NCBI GenBank assembly: GCA_023435705.1 | Contig: JAEYRH010000016.1 | Coordinates: 682,001-746,000, forward strand | Direction of reading: 5' to 3' | Source: Bacillota bacterium | GTDB taxonomy: Bacteria > Bacillota > Clostridia > Christensenellales > UMGS416 | Length of the DNA stretch: 64,000 nt | Part shown: positions 1-7,447 of the stretch, piece after piece | Layout: every line of letters starts with the position of its first letter | Numbering within the stretch: the first letter of the stretch is position 1 | Notes under the pieces: model-generated | Database searches by the model: none | The model's input: only the letters and a program-made list of their open reading frames with translations | Told to the model about the DNA's origin: nothing | Program-made: the position numbers and the translations under genes

Positions 1-123
1 CGAGCCGATGACCAGCGTGGACGCAAAGCTGGTGCCGATCACAAGGCGAAGCTGTTGAAACAGCAGCGTGATGGCCAACAACAGGGCTGTACGCACAATC
101 AATTGCAAATTCTTGTTTTTCAT
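1..123 (-). CDS. ECF-type transporter S component-like membrane protein, N-terminal fragment
   Basis: Only the first 41 codons are inside the window; the gene runs off the left edge. The start ATG at 123 follows a GGAAAGGA ribosome binding site. The visible residues open with a short lysine/asparagine-rich stretch, then one hydrophobic helix containing RTALLLAITLLFQ. That resembles the first helix of vitamin-binding S components of energy-coupling factor importers, which bind a vitamin or metal in the membrane. It lies 21 bp downstream of the TM1266-like gene and is probably co-transcribed. The substrate cannot be guessed, and any small polytopic membrane protein would be an alternative. Confidence 0.5.
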   Translation of the reverse strand, partial: MKNKNLQLIVRTALLLAITLLFQQLRLVIGTSFASTLVIGS

Positions 124-144
124 AAAACTCTTCCTTTCCAAACT

Positions 145-399
145 TTATTGGTCTGCTGGAGCCATCATGCTCCGCACCGTGACGTTTGGAATCGACCCAA
201 GCTTGCCGGACAACGCGCCGATTTCATCGGTGGTTCCGTCCACAATCACGGAGATCACCGACAGGCCCCGGTCCCGATAGGGCACACCCTGCCTGGCCAC
301 AATGATATGCCCGAAATCAGACAGATGCTTGTTCACCAGCAGCGCCGCCTCACTGCGCTCCTTCACAAAAATACCGATCATGCCAACGCGCTTTTGCAT
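145..399 (-). CDS. TM1266-like ACT-fold putative iron-only hydrogenase system regulator
   Basis: An 84-residue protein that starts MQKRVGMIGIFV and contains the RDRGLSVISVIVDGTTDEIGALSGKLG pattern in pieces (beta-alpha-beta, ACT-like). This is characteristic of the small TM1266 family found beside iron-only hydrogenase genes in anaerobes. The function in the family is inferred rather than proven: ligand-sensing or regulation of the hydrogenase system. ATG at 399 is preferred over an in-frame TTG at 417 because GGAGG sits 6 bases before the ATG. No hydrogenase gene is visible in the window. It is followed at 21 bp by the membrane protein fragment at the left edge. Confidence 0.72.
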   Translation of the reverse strand: MQKRVGMIGIFVKERSEAALLVNKHLSDFGHIIVARQGVPYRDRGLSVISVIVDGTTDEIGALSGKLGSIPNVTVRSMMAPADQ

Positions 400-425
400 G
401 CTGCACCTCCCTTCCAAACAACAAT

Positions 426-448
426 GCCCTCCCGCACTGCGGGAGGGC
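426..448 (-). terminator. Perfect 11-bp inverted repeat downstream of spo0A
   Basis: Two 11-base arms (GCCCTCCCGCA and its complement) are separated by a single base, so the real hairpin has about a 9-bp GC-rich stem. It lies about 125 bases past the spo0A stop codon. The T-tract on the minus strand is weak (ATTGTTTG), so it may be a terminator or a small palindromic repeat. The rest of 449-573 shows nothing. Confidence 0.4.
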
Positions 449-573
449 TATGGAAAGCCATTTCTGACAAGCCTTGGGTGCGGGCTCCCCCACACCTTCA
501 GACCCGGTTGCAAATGCTCTCCACCCTCTCCTCAGGCGCTTGCCCTTGGTGTCAGGCCGATTCTTTGTGAAAA

Positions 574-1347
574 TTATAACAATCCTTGGGAGTGCCTGTC
601 AAGGATGATTTTGTCTGCAATCATTGCAATGAATTCACTGTTGGAAGGCTTACCCTTGTTTTCATCAAGCGTATAGCCAAACATTTTCTCAATCGTGTCC
701 ACCCGGCAGCGATCCCACGCACTCTCAATGGCGCTTCGGATGCCCCGCTCCACCCTCATCGGCGTGGTGTTGAACTGCTTGGCCACAACCGGGTAGATCT
801 TATAAGTGATGGAATCGAGCATCCCCTTGTCGTTCACGACGTTTAAAATGGCTTCCGTCAAAAAACGATAGCCCTTCAAATGTGGCGCCACTGCCATTAG
901 ATGCAGTTGATCGGTAATGCTGCGCCTGAGATCCTCATCAGTCTGTTTACGGACATGCAGATTCTGCTGCTCGCGGGTCTCGCCCATTAGCGTGCGAAGT
1001 CTCCGGATAAATACATCCAGGTTAAAGGGCTTCAGGAAGTATGCGTCTGCACCAAGTGTCAATGCCTGGCGGGTGATATAGTCCATGCCCATCGCGGAAA
1101 AAATCGCGACCTTGGGTCTTTCAGGCAGATCCCTGAGTTTTTCCTGCACCGCCAAGCCATCGAGCCGGGGCATGATGATATCCAGAATCACAAGATCCGG
1201 ATGGTATTCAGATATCCCCTGAAGCGCCGTTTCCCCATCCAGCGCAGTGCACACCACTTCAAATTCCTCTTCCTGGCTGATCCGCTCCGAGAGCATTTCC
1301 AGAAAACTATTGTTATCATCGGCTAGAAGCACTTTCCACCGGGCCAT
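574..1347 (-). CDS. spo0A: Stage 0 sporulation protein A, master response regulator
   Basis: A 257-residue cytoplasmic response regulator that commits the cell to sporulation when phosphorylated. The receiver domain (about residues 1-120) has the acidic pocket D10/D11, the phospho-acceptor D56 in LVILDIIMP, S84 and K106 in LKPF. The C-terminal Spo0A DNA-binding domain (about 145-250) carries the conserved LHLMAVAPHLKGY start and the MRVERGIRSAIESAW recognition region. Length is close to the B. subtilis protein. Start ATG follows AGGAGG. It lies directly downstream of spoIVB, as in Bacillus and Clostridium, and has its own sigma-H-like promoter. Nothing suggests loss of function. Confidence 0.98.
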   Translation of the reverse strand: MARWKVLLADDNNSFLEMLSERISQEEEFEVVCTALDGETALQGISEYHPDLVILDIIMPRLDGLAVQEKLRDLPERPKVAIFSAMGMDYITRQALTLGADAYFLKPFNLDVFIRRLRTLMGETREQQNLHVRKQTDEDLRRSITDQLHLMAVAPHLKGYRFLTEAILNVVNDKGMLDSITYKIYPVVAKQFNTTPMRVERGIRSAIESAWDRCRVDTIEKMFGYTLDENKGKPSNSEFIAMIADKIILDRHSQGLL

Positions 1348-1371
1348 ATCAATCCTCCTAATTACCAGGAT

Positions 1372-1400
1372 GAATTCTACAACAAAATGGAAAATCCTTC
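1372..1400 (-). promoter_or_regulatory. Sigma-H-type promoter of spo0A with possible overlapping 0A box
   Basis: On the minus strand GAAGGATTT (1392-1400) matches the sigma-H -35 consensus RNAGGAWWT fully. After an 11-base spacer, GTAGAATTC (1372-1380) matches the -10 consensus RNNGAATWW except at its last base. TGTAGAA at 1375-1381 is one base from the core 0A box TGTCGAA. In B. subtilis the sporulation promoter of spo0A is read by sigma-H and is autoregulated, so both signals fit. This is a match by eye only. Confidence 0.65.
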
Positions 1401-1432
1401 CAGTCTGTTTTTAGCACATCTAAATAGTGAGT

Positions 1433-2725
1433 TTATGGTGCCTCACTATTTTGCAGCATCCACTCAATGAACACGCCGTGACCCTTGGTGGGGTCGCTGA
1501 TAAACACATGGGTGATCGCTCCGATGATGTATCCATCCTGAATGATCGGGCTGCCACTCATCCCCTGCACAATCCCGCCCGTTTTCTTCAACAGTTCCGG
1601 ATCGGTTATTTCAACAACCATTCCCTTGGCAGCCGGCTCATTTTGCCGGGTGATCTTGATAATCTGGCAGTCAAACTCTCTCACCCCCTGGTCATCAATT
1701 GTCGTGAGAAGCGTGGCCGGGCCGGTGTGGGCGGTAGACTGGCCACCCACCGGCAAAGCTCGATGATATACCGGGCTGTCAATTGCCCCATATGCGCTGC
1801 CGTAAATCCCAAAACGAGTATTTTTGTCGATCGCGCCGATGCCAGTGCCCTCCCCGGAGAAATACCCTCTCAATTCGCCTGGTGTCCCTTTTTCACCCAC
1901 CTTCACGTCAATGATGCGGGAGTGCACAATTTCTCCATTCTTGACAGAAAGCAGTGTGCCTGTGTCCACATCAGTGATGGGGTGCCCCAGCGCTCCAAAC
2001 CGGCCGTCAGCAGGATTATAGAATGTAAGAGTACCCACCCCGGCGGTGCTGTCACGGATCCATACACCCAGCCTCAGTTTCCCATCCAGCTGGTCACGCA
2101 CAGCCCGTATGGTGAGATCAATTGTCGTGCCGTCACGCTCAACAGTGAGTTGCAGGTCCTCATCGCCATATTTGGCCACAATCTGGGCCAATTGGGAGCT
2201 GTTGTCAATTGTGATACCGTTGATCTTCTCAATCACGTCGCCTGGTCTCAAATCCGATTCACGTGCGGGGCTCTTCACTTCACCGTTCTGGGTAACCACA
2301 TCGGACCGGCCGACAACCAATGTGCCCTTCGTATACAACGATACTCCAATGGATTGCCCTCCTGGCACCAGTGACATTTTTGGTGAGACGACCACGGCGA
2401 TGCTCTTGATCGGGAGAATGCCAAACAATGAAAGATTCAGCTTGGATTCACCAACGGCCTGTGGCACAAGCTGCACACTGCTGCCGCGTTGCCACGCCTT
2501 GTCGCCCAGCGACTCGCTGTTGATTTGCAGCACATTGGTGTCGGATGCGGTGAGCGGAATTGGAAAGCCGGTGTTCAGGCGCTCCACCTGACCCTGCTGC
2601 AAATTAATCTCCTGTGGCAGAGAAAAGAAGCTCCTCACCGGCGGGGAGTAATTGAGAGCCAACATCGCGGCTGCCAAAAGGCAGCCGATGGTTTTTTTCA
2701 GTCGGGACGGCGGTTTTTTGGGCAT
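1433..2725 (-). CDS. spoIVB: SpoIVB, forespore signalling serine peptidase (S55)
   Basis: A 430-residue protein with an N-terminal membrane-anchor/signal helix (about 10-28), a PDZ domain (about 115-210; SDLRPGDVIEKINGITI) and an S55 peptidase domain. The catalytic triad can be placed as H248 in FGALGHPITD, D375 in EITDPELL and S390 in GMSGSP. Their spacing (142 and 15 residues) equals that of B. subtilis H236/D363/S378. SpoIVB is made in the forespore, crosses the inner membrane and cleaves SpoIVFA to trigger pro-sigma-K processing; the SpoIVFA/FB pair is present at 54.3-56.0 kb. The start ATG follows GGAG, and a TATAAT lies about 60 bp upstream. It sits between recN and spo0A. Confidence 0.97.
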   Translation of the reverse strand: MPKKPPSRLKKTIGCLLAAAMLALNYSPPVRSFFSLPQEINLQQGQVERLNTGFPIPLTASDTNVLQINSESLGDKAWQRGSSVQLVPQAVGESKLNLSLFGILPIKSIAVVVSPKMSLVPGGQSIGVSLYTKGTLVVGRSDVVTQNGEVKSPARESDLRPGDVIEKINGITIDNSSQLAQIVAKYGDEDLQLTVERDGTTIDLTIRAVRDQLDGKLRLGVWIRDSTAGVGTLTFYNPADGRFGALGHPITDVDTGTLLSVKNGEIVHSRIIDVKVGEKGTPGELRGYFSGEGTGIGAIDKNTRFGIYGSAYGAIDSPVYHRALPVGGQSTAHTGPATLLTTIDDQGVREFDCQIIKITRQNEPAAKGMVVEITDPELLKKTGGIVQGMSGSPIIQDGYIIGAITHVFISDPTKGHGVFIEWMLQNSEAP

Positions 2726-2831
2726 AGTCCAGCTCCATCAACAAAATTTTCTGAGATTAGTGTTCGGTTTTGAAAGAGCCGATTATACCTGCGCCGGGAT
2801 TTGGCAAGAAGCTTCGAAAGTGGCAGGCAAC

Positions 2832-2858
2832 AAAAAAAGACGCTTGATTTCTCGCGCC
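2832..2858 (-). terminator. Weak terminator-like hairpin after recN
   Basis: On the minus strand a short 5-bp stem (GGCGC/GCGTC, one wobble pair) with a 10-base loop is followed by seven T residues. It lies about 110 bases beyond the recN stop and before spoIVB. The U-run is good and the stem is poor. The remainder of the recN-spoIVB gap (2726-2965) holds a TATAAT for spoIVB and nothing else recognised. Confidence 0.3.
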
Positions 2859-2965
2859 TTATGCAATGATGTGTTGGTATTCAACAGGTGATTTCTGGCA
2901 ATGAGCAAGCGAAAAAAAGGGAAATGGCAGGAATTTCTGTGATTGGAAAATTCAGGCAAGCATCC

Positions 2966-4699
2966 TCATGCTGTCACATCGGCAACATTTGCAAGGCTCT
3001 TTCGGAAGCGCCTGCTCCACTCCAGCATCTCGCGGGCGTGCTGGCCGCTCAGAGTGCTCACCTCACCGCCCACCAGCCTGCCGATTTCCGCGGCTCGCCC
3101 GGCTTCCGGCAGCGGCGTGACCGATGTGCTGGTGCTTACGCCGTCGGTACTTTTTTCAATGAAAAAGTGGCTTTCGCCCATCGCAGCGATCTGGGCCGTA
3201 TGTGTCACGCAGATCACCTGGTGTGATAGCGCGATGCTGGCAAGCTTTTCAGCAACCACGCGGGCCATCGTGCCGCTAATGCCGGTGTCAATCTCATCAA
3301 AAATCAAGGTGGGGATGCTGTCGGCGTTGGCAGCAATGTTTTTCAGTGCCAGCATAATTCGGCTCATCTCGCCACCGGATGCTATTTTCGCCAATGGCCG
3401 CAAGGGCTCACCGGGGTTGGGGCTGATAAGAAACCGCAGCCGGTCAAAACCCCTGGCGGTGGCGCTCCCCTCCACACCGCCGGCCCTATCGTCAAACTCC
3501 ACGGAGAACTTGGAGTGGCCCATGCCCAGGTCGGCCAGCTGGCCTACCACCTGTTTTTCAAATCTTTGGGCGGCTTCCTGCCTCTGCTTGGTCAGAACCT
3601 CTCCCAGAGTCAAAAGCTCCCGCTCCAGCGATGTGATTTCGCCGGCCATGCGCGCCATCTGTTCGTCAGCATGCTCCAGCGATTCCAGCTCCCGCTCCAT
3701 GCCGGCAAGCGTTTTCAGGATGTCCTCCACGCTGCCACCGTATTTGCGCTTCAGCTGGCGGATCGTGTCAAGCCTTGCCTCTACATCGTTGAGCGCATCT
3801 TCATCATACTCCTGGCTGCCTGCTTTCGCCCGAAGCTCGCTGGAAATGTCATCCATCTCGATTACGACTTGCTCCAGGCGGTTCTTCAGCGTCTGGAAGT
3901 CGTCGCCGTATTGCGCGATATGGGAAAGCTCCCTGGCCGCGGCGCCGATGCTGTCCAAAGCAGCAGCTCCACCGCCTTCGCCGGAATAGAGCGAGTCATA
4001 GGCTGAGCGGAGCGCACCGGCGATTTCCTCAGCATGCTGCAGAAGCTTCAGTTGTTGCTGGAGCTCTTCATCCTCGCCGGGGGCCAGGTTGGCTGATTTA
4101 ATCTCCTTGATCTGGTAGCGGAGAATATCGGCCCTGCGGGCCCGGTCCTGCTCGCTGCCAAACAGGGAGCGCATGCTCTCCAGCAGCTTGCGGTATTTGC
4201 CATAGGTGACGGCGAAGGCATCCCGTTGCTTGGCCAGCGTCGGGCCGCCAAAACCATCCAATATGTCCATGTGCCTGGTTTCATTGAGAAGCGATTGGTG
4301 CTCGTGCTGGCCGTGGATGTCGATCAGCATCTGCGTGAGCCCCCGCAGCTGTGCCACGGTGGCAAGCGCGCCATTGATGCGGCAGGTGTTGCGGCCCGCG
4401 GTTGTGATCTGGCGAGATATGATCAGCGAGCCGTCGCCGCTGTCCAGCTCCATTTCATTGAGCGCCTCCGCCACCGCATCATTGCCTGATATGTCAAAGG
4501 CCATCTCCACCCGGGCGTCATTGCAGCCGGCCTTGATGATCTCCTTGTCGCTGCGGGCGCCAAGAGCCAGGTTCATCGAATCAATGATGATCGATTTACC
4601 CGCTCCGGTTTCGCCGGTGAGCACATTGAGGCCACGGCCGAAGTCGATCTCCACCGATTCAATCAGGGCGATATTGCGGATGGCAAGCTTGGTCAGCAT
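2966..4699 (-). CDS. recN: DNA repair ATPase RecN
   Basis: A 577-residue SMC-like ATPase of the double-strand break response. It opens with MLTKLAIRNIALIESVEIDFG and a Walker A GETGAGKS near residue 35. A long coiled-coil middle section follows (about 160-370, rich in E/K/R/Q/L). The C-terminal half contains the ABC signature region SGGEMSRIMLALK and Walker B TLIFDEIDTGISG. RecN gathers broken DNA ends on the nucleoid for RecA-dependent repair. It lies between argR and spoIVB, the standard order in sporulating Firmicutes, and 51 bp after argR, so it is probably in the argR operon. The ribosome binding site is weak (GGGG). Confidence 0.97.
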   Translation of the reverse strand: MLTKLAIRNIALIESVEIDFGRGLNVLTGETGAGKSIIIDSMNLALGARSDKEIIKAGCNDARVEMAFDISGNDAVAEALNEMELDSGDGSLIISRQITTAGRNTCRINGALATVAQLRGLTQMLIDIHGQHEHQSLLNETRHMDILDGFGGPTLAKQRDAFAVTYGKYRKLLESMRSLFGSEQDRARRADILRYQIKEIKSANLAPGEDEELQQQLKLLQHAEEIAGALRSAYDSLYSGEGGGAAALDSIGAAARELSHIAQYGDDFQTLKNRLEQVVIEMDDISSELRAKAGSQEYDEDALNDVEARLDTIRQLKRKYGGSVEDILKTLAGMERELESLEHADEQMARMAGEITSLERELLTLGEVLTKQRQEAAQRFEKQVVGQLADLGMGHSKFSVEFDDRAGGVEGSATARGFDRLRFLISPNPGEPLRPLAKIASGGEMSRIMLALKNIAANADSIPTLIFDEIDTGISGTMARVVAEKLASIALSHQVICVTHTAQIAAMGESHFFIEKSTDGVSTSTSVTPLPEAGRAAEIGRLVGGEVSTLSGQHAREMLEWSRRFRKSLANVADVTA

Positions 4700-4750
4700 A
4701 TTTACTGCCCCATTATCTATAATCTGCCATACTATCGTATCAGAAAAATG

Positions 4751-5200
4751 CTATTTGATCAAAGCCCTCAGTTTTTCCACCACCTGGGTGGCGGCGTATT
4801 GCTCGCGAACCACAACCATAAAGGTGTTGTCACCGGCAATACTGCCCAGGATCTCCGGCCAGCGCAGTGCGTCCACTGCTTCGGCCGCGGCGTTGGCGCT
4901 GCCGGACAGTGTGCGGATCATGATGATGTTGTGGCTGTGCTCAATGCTCAGCACCGTGTCAGCAAACACACGGATCAAGCGTGCTGACAGCCCGTTTCCG
5001 GCATCACCCACAGCGGCATAGCAGCTGCGGCCTGATCCGTCAGCCACCTTGACCAGCTTCATTTCCTTAATGTCGCGGGATACAGTGGCCTGGGTCACGT
5101 CCTCCCCCATCTGCTTGAGGCGGTCGGCCAGTTCTTCCTGCGTGTAGACGCTTTCCTGGGAAATCAACTCCAGGATGCGCATGTGCCTTTTATTTTTCAT
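4751..5200 (-). CDS. argR: Arginine repressor ArgR
   Basis: A 149-residue regulator with an N-terminal winged helix (MKNKRHMRILELISQE through DVTQATVSRDIKEMKLVKV) and a C-terminal arginine-binding/oligomerisation domain (about 80-149), including the GSIAGDNTFMVVVR segment with the conserved GDNT. As a hexamer bound to arginine it represses biosynthesis and adjusts catabolic operons. ATG at 5200 is chosen because GGGGGAG lies just upstream; a longer frame to 5224 would overlap nadK needlessly. It follows nadK by 11 bp and precedes recN. No arginine genes are in the window. Confidence 0.95.
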   Translation of the reverse strand: MKNKRHMRILELISQESVYTQEELADRLKQMGEDVTQATVSRDIKEMKLVKVADGSGRSCYAAVGDAGNGLSARLIRVFADTVLSIEHSHNIIMIRTLSGSANAAAEAVDALRWPEILGSIAGDNTFMVVVREQYAATQVVEKLRALIK

Positions 5201-5211
5201 TGGCTCTCCCC

Positions 5212-6069
5212 CTAGTCGTTCCATTCGGTGAGCTTGCTGCGGAGCAAATCAAAAAAGTCGTTGGGTCCAAAACGCAGAAACAGGGTTTCTATTGCGGCCT
5301 TGCGCACAACCGCCCGCCAACCCTTATTGAGCCTTGCACATTCCTCACCATCTGCATTGAGGCGGGCTTCGCTGGTGTTGCCAATCACAGAGAGAGTGAT
5401 CACCGACTCCGCCGGCACCACCAGCGGCACGGCGCTGAGGCTGTGAGCACACACCGGTGTTATCAGCAGGCAGGGCACATCCGGCGAAACAACCGGCCCT
5501 CCTGCCGAAAGGGAGTAACCTGTGGAACCGGTGGGGCTGGATATCAGCAGGCCATCGGCGGCATATCGGCCGGCCAGCGTATCTCCCACCTTTGCCTCCA
5601 CGCGCACAAGCCGGGGTGAAGTGAGGCCGGTGAGATAAAAATCATTCAGCGCCAAGGCAGTGCCCTGCTCCATGCCATCTTCGTCAATCACGTTGGCGGA
5701 GAGCATCATGCGGCGCTCAACGCGTGCTTCTCCGGCCACGGCGCGCTGGAGCGCCTTTTCCATCGCAGATAACTCCACCGAGGTCAGGAAGCCTTTGTGG
5801 CCCAGATTGACACCCAGCAGGGGCGCTCTTCCTGCAGCACCCCTGGCCGCTGCCAGTATGGTGCCGTCACCGCCCAGCGTCACGATAAAACCGGCGCTAT
5901 ATAGGTCATCATCTCTCGCCTCTTGCACGCCTGCCGGCAGCAAGCCCGCTTGCTCTGGGCACGCGAGCACACGCACACCCAGCCCCAGCAGCACACCGGC
6001 TGCGTGGGCCGCCACGCGATAACCAGGATCCTTGACCGGATTGGCAATGATCGAAACGTTCAACGCCAT
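5212..6069 (-). CDS. nadK: NAD kinase
   Basis: A 285-residue cytosolic kinase that phosphorylates NAD to NADP. The diagnostic GGDGT motif is present in IVTLGGDGTILAAARG, followed by LLGVNLGHKGFLTSVE. The NAD-binding ALNDFYL and DGLLISSPTGSTGYSLSAGGP segments are intact. ATG at 6069 (MALNVSIIANP) fits the family start better than a TTG at 6084; its ribosome binding site is modest (GGAA). It is the first gene of the nadK-argR-recN cluster. Some relatives use polyphosphate as phosphate donor; the sequence does not settle this. Confidence 0.96.
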   Translation of the reverse strand: MALNVSIIANPVKDPGYRVAAHAAGVLLGLGVRVLACPEQAGLLPAGVQEARDDDLYSAGFIVTLGGDGTILAAARGAAGRAPLLGVNLGHKGFLTSVELSAMEKALQRAVAGEARVERRMMLSANVIDEDGMEQGTALALNDFYLTGLTSPRLVRVEAKVGDTLAGRYAADGLLISSPTGSTGYSLSAGGPVVSPDVPCLLITPVCAHSLSAVPLVVPAESVITLSVIGNTSEARLNADGEECARLNKGWRAVVRKAAIETLFLRFGPNDFFDLLRSKLTEWND

Positions 6070-6352
6070 ACTTCGATTCCACAAGAATAGATAGGAACAT
6101 TATAACGGTAAAAATGAATAAAAACAACAGTGGATGCATAAAAGGCGGCATAGCTGTGGAAATCACCCTACATCCCTTGTAAATCGACCCTACCACTTCG
6201 TAGCATTACCCCTTCACAAGGAGATGCCTATATGTGCTTGCCTAGAATAATGTTAGTGTGATGAAGAACGAAATGCAGCTCCCTTACGAAGGGGGCACCG
6301 TCGTAGCCAATGGGGGATTCTCCCAAGGCTTTGTCAGAAACCAGGGGGGCCT
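6070..6352. other. Intergenic region with two decayed repeat-like segments
   Basis: No gene is supported here. Two segments, about 6166-6235 (reverse orientation) and 6281-6330, resemble degenerate copies of the CTCCCT...AAGGGGG...GGGGATT element seen clearly near 18.8 and 23.3 kb. Their internal hairpins are eroded. No convincing terminator for gpr and no promoter for nadK was found. Confidence 0.4.
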
Positions 6353-7273
6353 TCACATCATAAACCGGTCAATTTCATCCACAGTGACCCCATCATGGAT
6401 TGACAGGTTGATTCCAAGCGCCACCAGTCGGGCCACATCATCCACAATTGCGTCGATTTCCTTCGGGGTCACAATGAGGTCACCCAAATGCTCCGACACC
6501 ACTTTTCGGATCATTCCTTCTGCCTGGTCGCCGGCGGTGGTCCCGTCAAGCAGCTCGATCACGTCGCGGGCAATTGTGCCTGCATATACCACCAGCGGCA
6601 CGCCGATTGAGATCACCGGCACGCCAAGAGTTTGCGTGTTCAACTGCATGCGATGGTTGCCCACGCCGGAGCCGGGGCAGATGCCCGAATCAGTGATCTG
6701 GATCGTCGTGCCCAACCGGGCCGTGCTGCGCGAGGCCAGTGCGTCGATTGCAACCATCGCGGTGGGCTTGATCTTCTCCACAACACCCAGGATGATTTCG
6801 CCTGTTTCAATTCCAGTGATGCCCAGCACGCCCGGAGCCATCGCGCAGACAGACCTCACCCGCTCATCCACCTGATCGGGGATTAACTGGATCAGGTGGC
6901 GGGTAACCATCAGCTTTTCCACCACGCGCGGGCCCAGCGCGTCCGGCGTAATGTTCCAGTTACCCAGGCCCACCACCAGCACTGTACCCTCCTTGCCGAA
7001 ACCCGGAAGCATCTTCTTCAGCTCATCCCCCATGCGGCGGCTCACCCGCTCCACAAATTCAGGATCCCTGTTTTTCAACTCTGCCGCGTCAATGTTGATA
7101 TACAAACCCACGGGCTTGCCCATTGCCTGCGCACCGATGTCGTTGAGCACCCGAACGGTGGTCACGGTGATGTCTTGATCACGGTTGTCAACAGTGGACT
7201 CTACGCCCGCAATCGACTGCCCCGCCAATTCCCGCGCTTCAGCTGCAAGGTCGGTTCTCACGCTACTACCCAT
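6353..7273 (-). CDS. gpr: GPR germination protease
   Basis: A 306-residue aspartic-type endopeptidase (family A25) that degrades small acid-soluble spore proteins during germination. The N-terminal SVRTDLAAEA matches the autoprocessing site of the zymogen, with cleavage expected after TDLA. The central core VVGLGNWNITPDALGP, VTRHL, APGVLGITGIET and AIDALASR, then TTIQITDSGICPGSGVGN, are family hallmarks. ATG at 7273 is preferred over a TTG at 7315; AGGAT lies 12 bases upstream of it. It is transcribed away from the plus-strand gene at 7448. No clear sigma-G promoter could be assigned. Confidence 0.96.
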   Translation of the reverse strand: MGSSVRTDLAAEARELAGQSIAGVESTVDNRDQDITVTTVRVLNDIGAQAMGKPVGLYINIDAAELKNRDPEFVERVSRRMGDELKKMLPGFGKEGTVLVVGLGNWNITPDALGPRVVEKLMVTRHLIQLIPDQVDERVRSVCAMAPGVLGITGIETGEIILGVVEKIKPTAMVAIDALASRSTARLGTTIQITDSGICPGSGVGNHRMQLNTQTLGVPVISIGVPLVVYAGTIARDVIELLDGTTAGDQAEGMIRKVVSEHLGDLIVTPKEIDAIVDDVARLVALGINLSIHDGVTVDEIDRFMM

Positions 7274-7407
7274 GGAAACAGGCACATCCTTTCTATGAAC
7301 AGAGAAAAACAACAAAAACAGTTTGACCGGATTGGCTGGAGATTATGAATCGGGCTTCCACTTTCAGTAAAATAATCATGAACGTGATTCGGGCGAGTCA
7401 TCTGTGT

Positions 7408-7413
7408 TATAAT
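7408..7413 (+). promoter_or_regulatory. TATAAT -10 box ahead of the propeller-radA pair
   Basis: A perfect TATAAT lies 35 bases before the ATG at 7448. The region 17 bases further upstream (TGATTC) is a poor -35 match, so expression may need an activator or be weak. A GGGAGA ribosome binding site lies at 7431-7436. Confidence 0.4.
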
Positions 7414-7447
7414 ACATATAACTATACATTGGGAGAGTTGACCGAAT

